The translations under genes and the position numbers were made by a program. The notes under the pieces are model-generated. The model had not been told where the DNA came from, ran no database searches, and saw nothing but the letters and a program-made list of their open reading frames with translations. From an uncultured bacterium (lineage in GTDB: Bacteria; Pseudomonadota; Alphaproteobacteria; SP197): a stretch of DNA of 5,624 nucleotides. Every line of letters starts with the position of its first letter. The stretch's first letter is position 1. The DNA is taken from NCBI GenBank assembly GCA_938014945.1, contig CALLQH010000259.1, forward strand, positions 1 through 5,624, read 5' to 3'. Positions 4,650-5,624 of this stretch are shown here, in pieces.

Positions 4650-5624
4650 ACCAGCTTGCCGGCCTGGGAGAGCATGAAGGCGACCACCTTCATCGCGACC
4701 CGGTCGCGGAAGGCGTCGATGTCGCCCAGGGAGACGTCCTCCCGCAGGGCCCAGGCATGGGCGCCTCCGCGGCCCTCGATGAACTGCACGTTGATGCGGA
4801 TCTTGTCGCCGACGGGGCGCAGGCTGCCCTCGATCAGGTAGTGGACGCCGAGCTTCTTGGCGACCGCCACCACGTCGATCGCCTCCCCCTTGAAGACGAA
4901 AGCGGCGTTGCGCGATTCCACGAGGAAGGCGCTGTTCTGGGCAAGGTCGGTGGTCAGGTCCTCGACCATGCCGTCGGCATGCATCTCCAGGGTGTGGTCC
5001 TTGCTCATGTCGTTGAAGGGCAGCACGGCCAGCGCCAGGCGCCCGGCATGATCGGCTTCCGGCGCCGGGGCGGCGTCGTCGCCCTTGACGTCGGGTACAG
5101 CCGTTTCGGCTTGCATCTCCTCCGCCGCCGCGACGTCCCCGTCGCCTTCGTCGGTCGACGTTTCGACGGCGGGCTCAACGCCGTCATCGGCAACCTCCAG
5201 CGGCGCGGGCTGGGGCCGCAGAACCAGCCAGAGGGCAACCAGGAGCAGAACCAGCAGGCCTGCCCCCGCCGCCAGCACGACGCGTCGAGGTATGGCCGGC
5301 GTCGTCGGCACAGGAAGCGTGGTCTCAACGCGTTCCGGCAGGCCCGGGGTTCCCTCGCGCACCAGGCTCCAGATGCGCACGGGCTCAGCGATGTTCTTGA
5401 GGCTGCGCTCGCCAAGATCCTCGAAGACCAGGTCGCGCCGCCCGGCCGCCTGGCGGCGCACGTCGTCGGATACGCAGACCCCGTCGGGCTGGGCGGCGGC
5501 CTCCAGCCGCGCCGCGACATTGACGCCGTTGCCGAAGATGTCGTCGCCGCGGATGACGATTTCGCCGAGGTTGACGCCGATGCGGACATGCAGCGGTTCG
5601 GGGTGTTCCTCTTCCCGGCGCCAG
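4640..5624 (-). CDS. Membrane-bound class III adenylate cyclase with C-terminal TolB-like domain (N-terminus outside window)
   Basis: The frame stays open to the right edge, giving 327 visible residues (numbered from the first, at base 5623); GTG 5461 is internal, not the start. Residues 10-86 are the back half of a class III nucleotidyl cyclase domain: RIGVNLGEIIV, then DDIFGNGVNVAARLEA with Asn35 and Arg39 in the places of the transition-state pair of known cyclases. Asp28 sits where adenylate cyclases carry their adenine-contacting Asp. The domain closes with FEDLGERSLKNIAEPVRIWSL. The metal-binding aspartates lie outside the window. A proline-rich linker leads to RR and one membrane segment (about 115-135). 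Next is an acidic linker (about 144-192), then a TolB-like domain (LALAVLPFNDMSKD at 197-209, ADGMVEDLTTDLAQ, LGVHYLIEGSLR, KIRINVQFIEG). The arginine pair before the membrane segment predicts a cytoplasmic cyclase and a periplasmic TolB-like part. Relatives often continue into TPR repeats; this protein stops without them. It should make cAMP from ATP. Confidence 0.9.
   Translation of the reverse strand, partial: WRREEEHPEPLHVRIGVNLGEIVIRGDDIFGNGVNVAARLEAAAQPDGVCVSDDVRRQAAGRRDLVFEDLGERSLKNIAEPVRIWSLVREGTPGLPERVETTLPVPTTPAIPRRVVLAAGAGLLVLLLVALWLVLRPQPAPLEVADDGVEPAVETSTDEGDGDVAAAEEMQAETAVPDVKGDDAAPAPEADHAGRLALAVLPFNDMSKDHTLEMHADGMVEDLTTDLAQNSAFLVESRNAAFVFKGEAIDVVAVAKKLGVHYLIEGSLRPVGDKIRINVQFIEGRGGAHAWALREDVSLGDIDAFRDRVAMKVVAFMLSQAGKLVKN

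Noticed and set aside
5005..5589. Second minus-strand frame across the cyclase
   Set aside because: It is an Arg/Ser/Pro-rich shadow of the cyclase frame, which itself shows a continuous cyclase, membrane and TolB-like architecture.

Overview
The window is about two-thirds G+C and densely coded, with short gaps and strong G/C preference at third codon positions. The cyclase architecture at the right end (class III nucleotidyl cyclase domain, one membrane segment, then a TolB-like domain), a lipobox lipoprotein and a DMSO-reductase-type molybdoenzyme together suggest a Gram-negative proteobacterium, most likely a high-GC alphaproteobacterium. No order or genus can be fixed from this sequence.

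Layout. (1) Bases 1-245, plus strand: the last 80 codons of a molybdopterin oxidoreductase, cut by the window edge. (2) 306-1451, plus: a cytoplasmic SxxK serine hydrolase of the class C beta-lactamase / 6-aminohexanoate-dimer hydrolase fold. (3) 1522-3819, plus: a complete, signal-less molybdoenzyme of the DMSO reductase / biotin sulfoxide reductase group, with its predicted molybdenum-ligand serine in place. (4) 3937-4629, plus: a small lipoprotein of unrecognised family, preceded by a 117-base gap with a plausible promoter. (5) 4640-5624, minus: the C-terminal part of a membrane-bound class III adenylate cyclase, convergent with the lipoprotein gene and running off the right edge.

Genes 1-3 are co-directional with gaps of 60 and 70 bases, so they may form one operon with a serine hydrolase between two molybdoenzymes of different types. 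A reasonable inference, not a demonstration, is a small catabolic or repair pathway in which the hydrolase opens an amide, ester or lactone and the molybdoenzymes handle an oxidised or reduced heteroatom. The lipoprotein and cyclase genes look like separate units that meet tail to tail. Their stop codons lie in a shared hairpin that could terminate transcription from both sides.

Non-coding signals found by eye are a tight dyad ahead of the hydrolase gene, a bulged hairpin or dyad between the hydrolase and the second molybdoenzyme, a direct repeat and -35/-10 pair ahead of the lipoprotein gene, and the convergent 3' hairpin. No tRNA, rRNA, CRISPR array, insertion sequence or attachment site was seen. 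Nothing here proves a new system. The hydrolase-between-two-molybdoenzymes arrangement and the short cyclase are the items most worth following.
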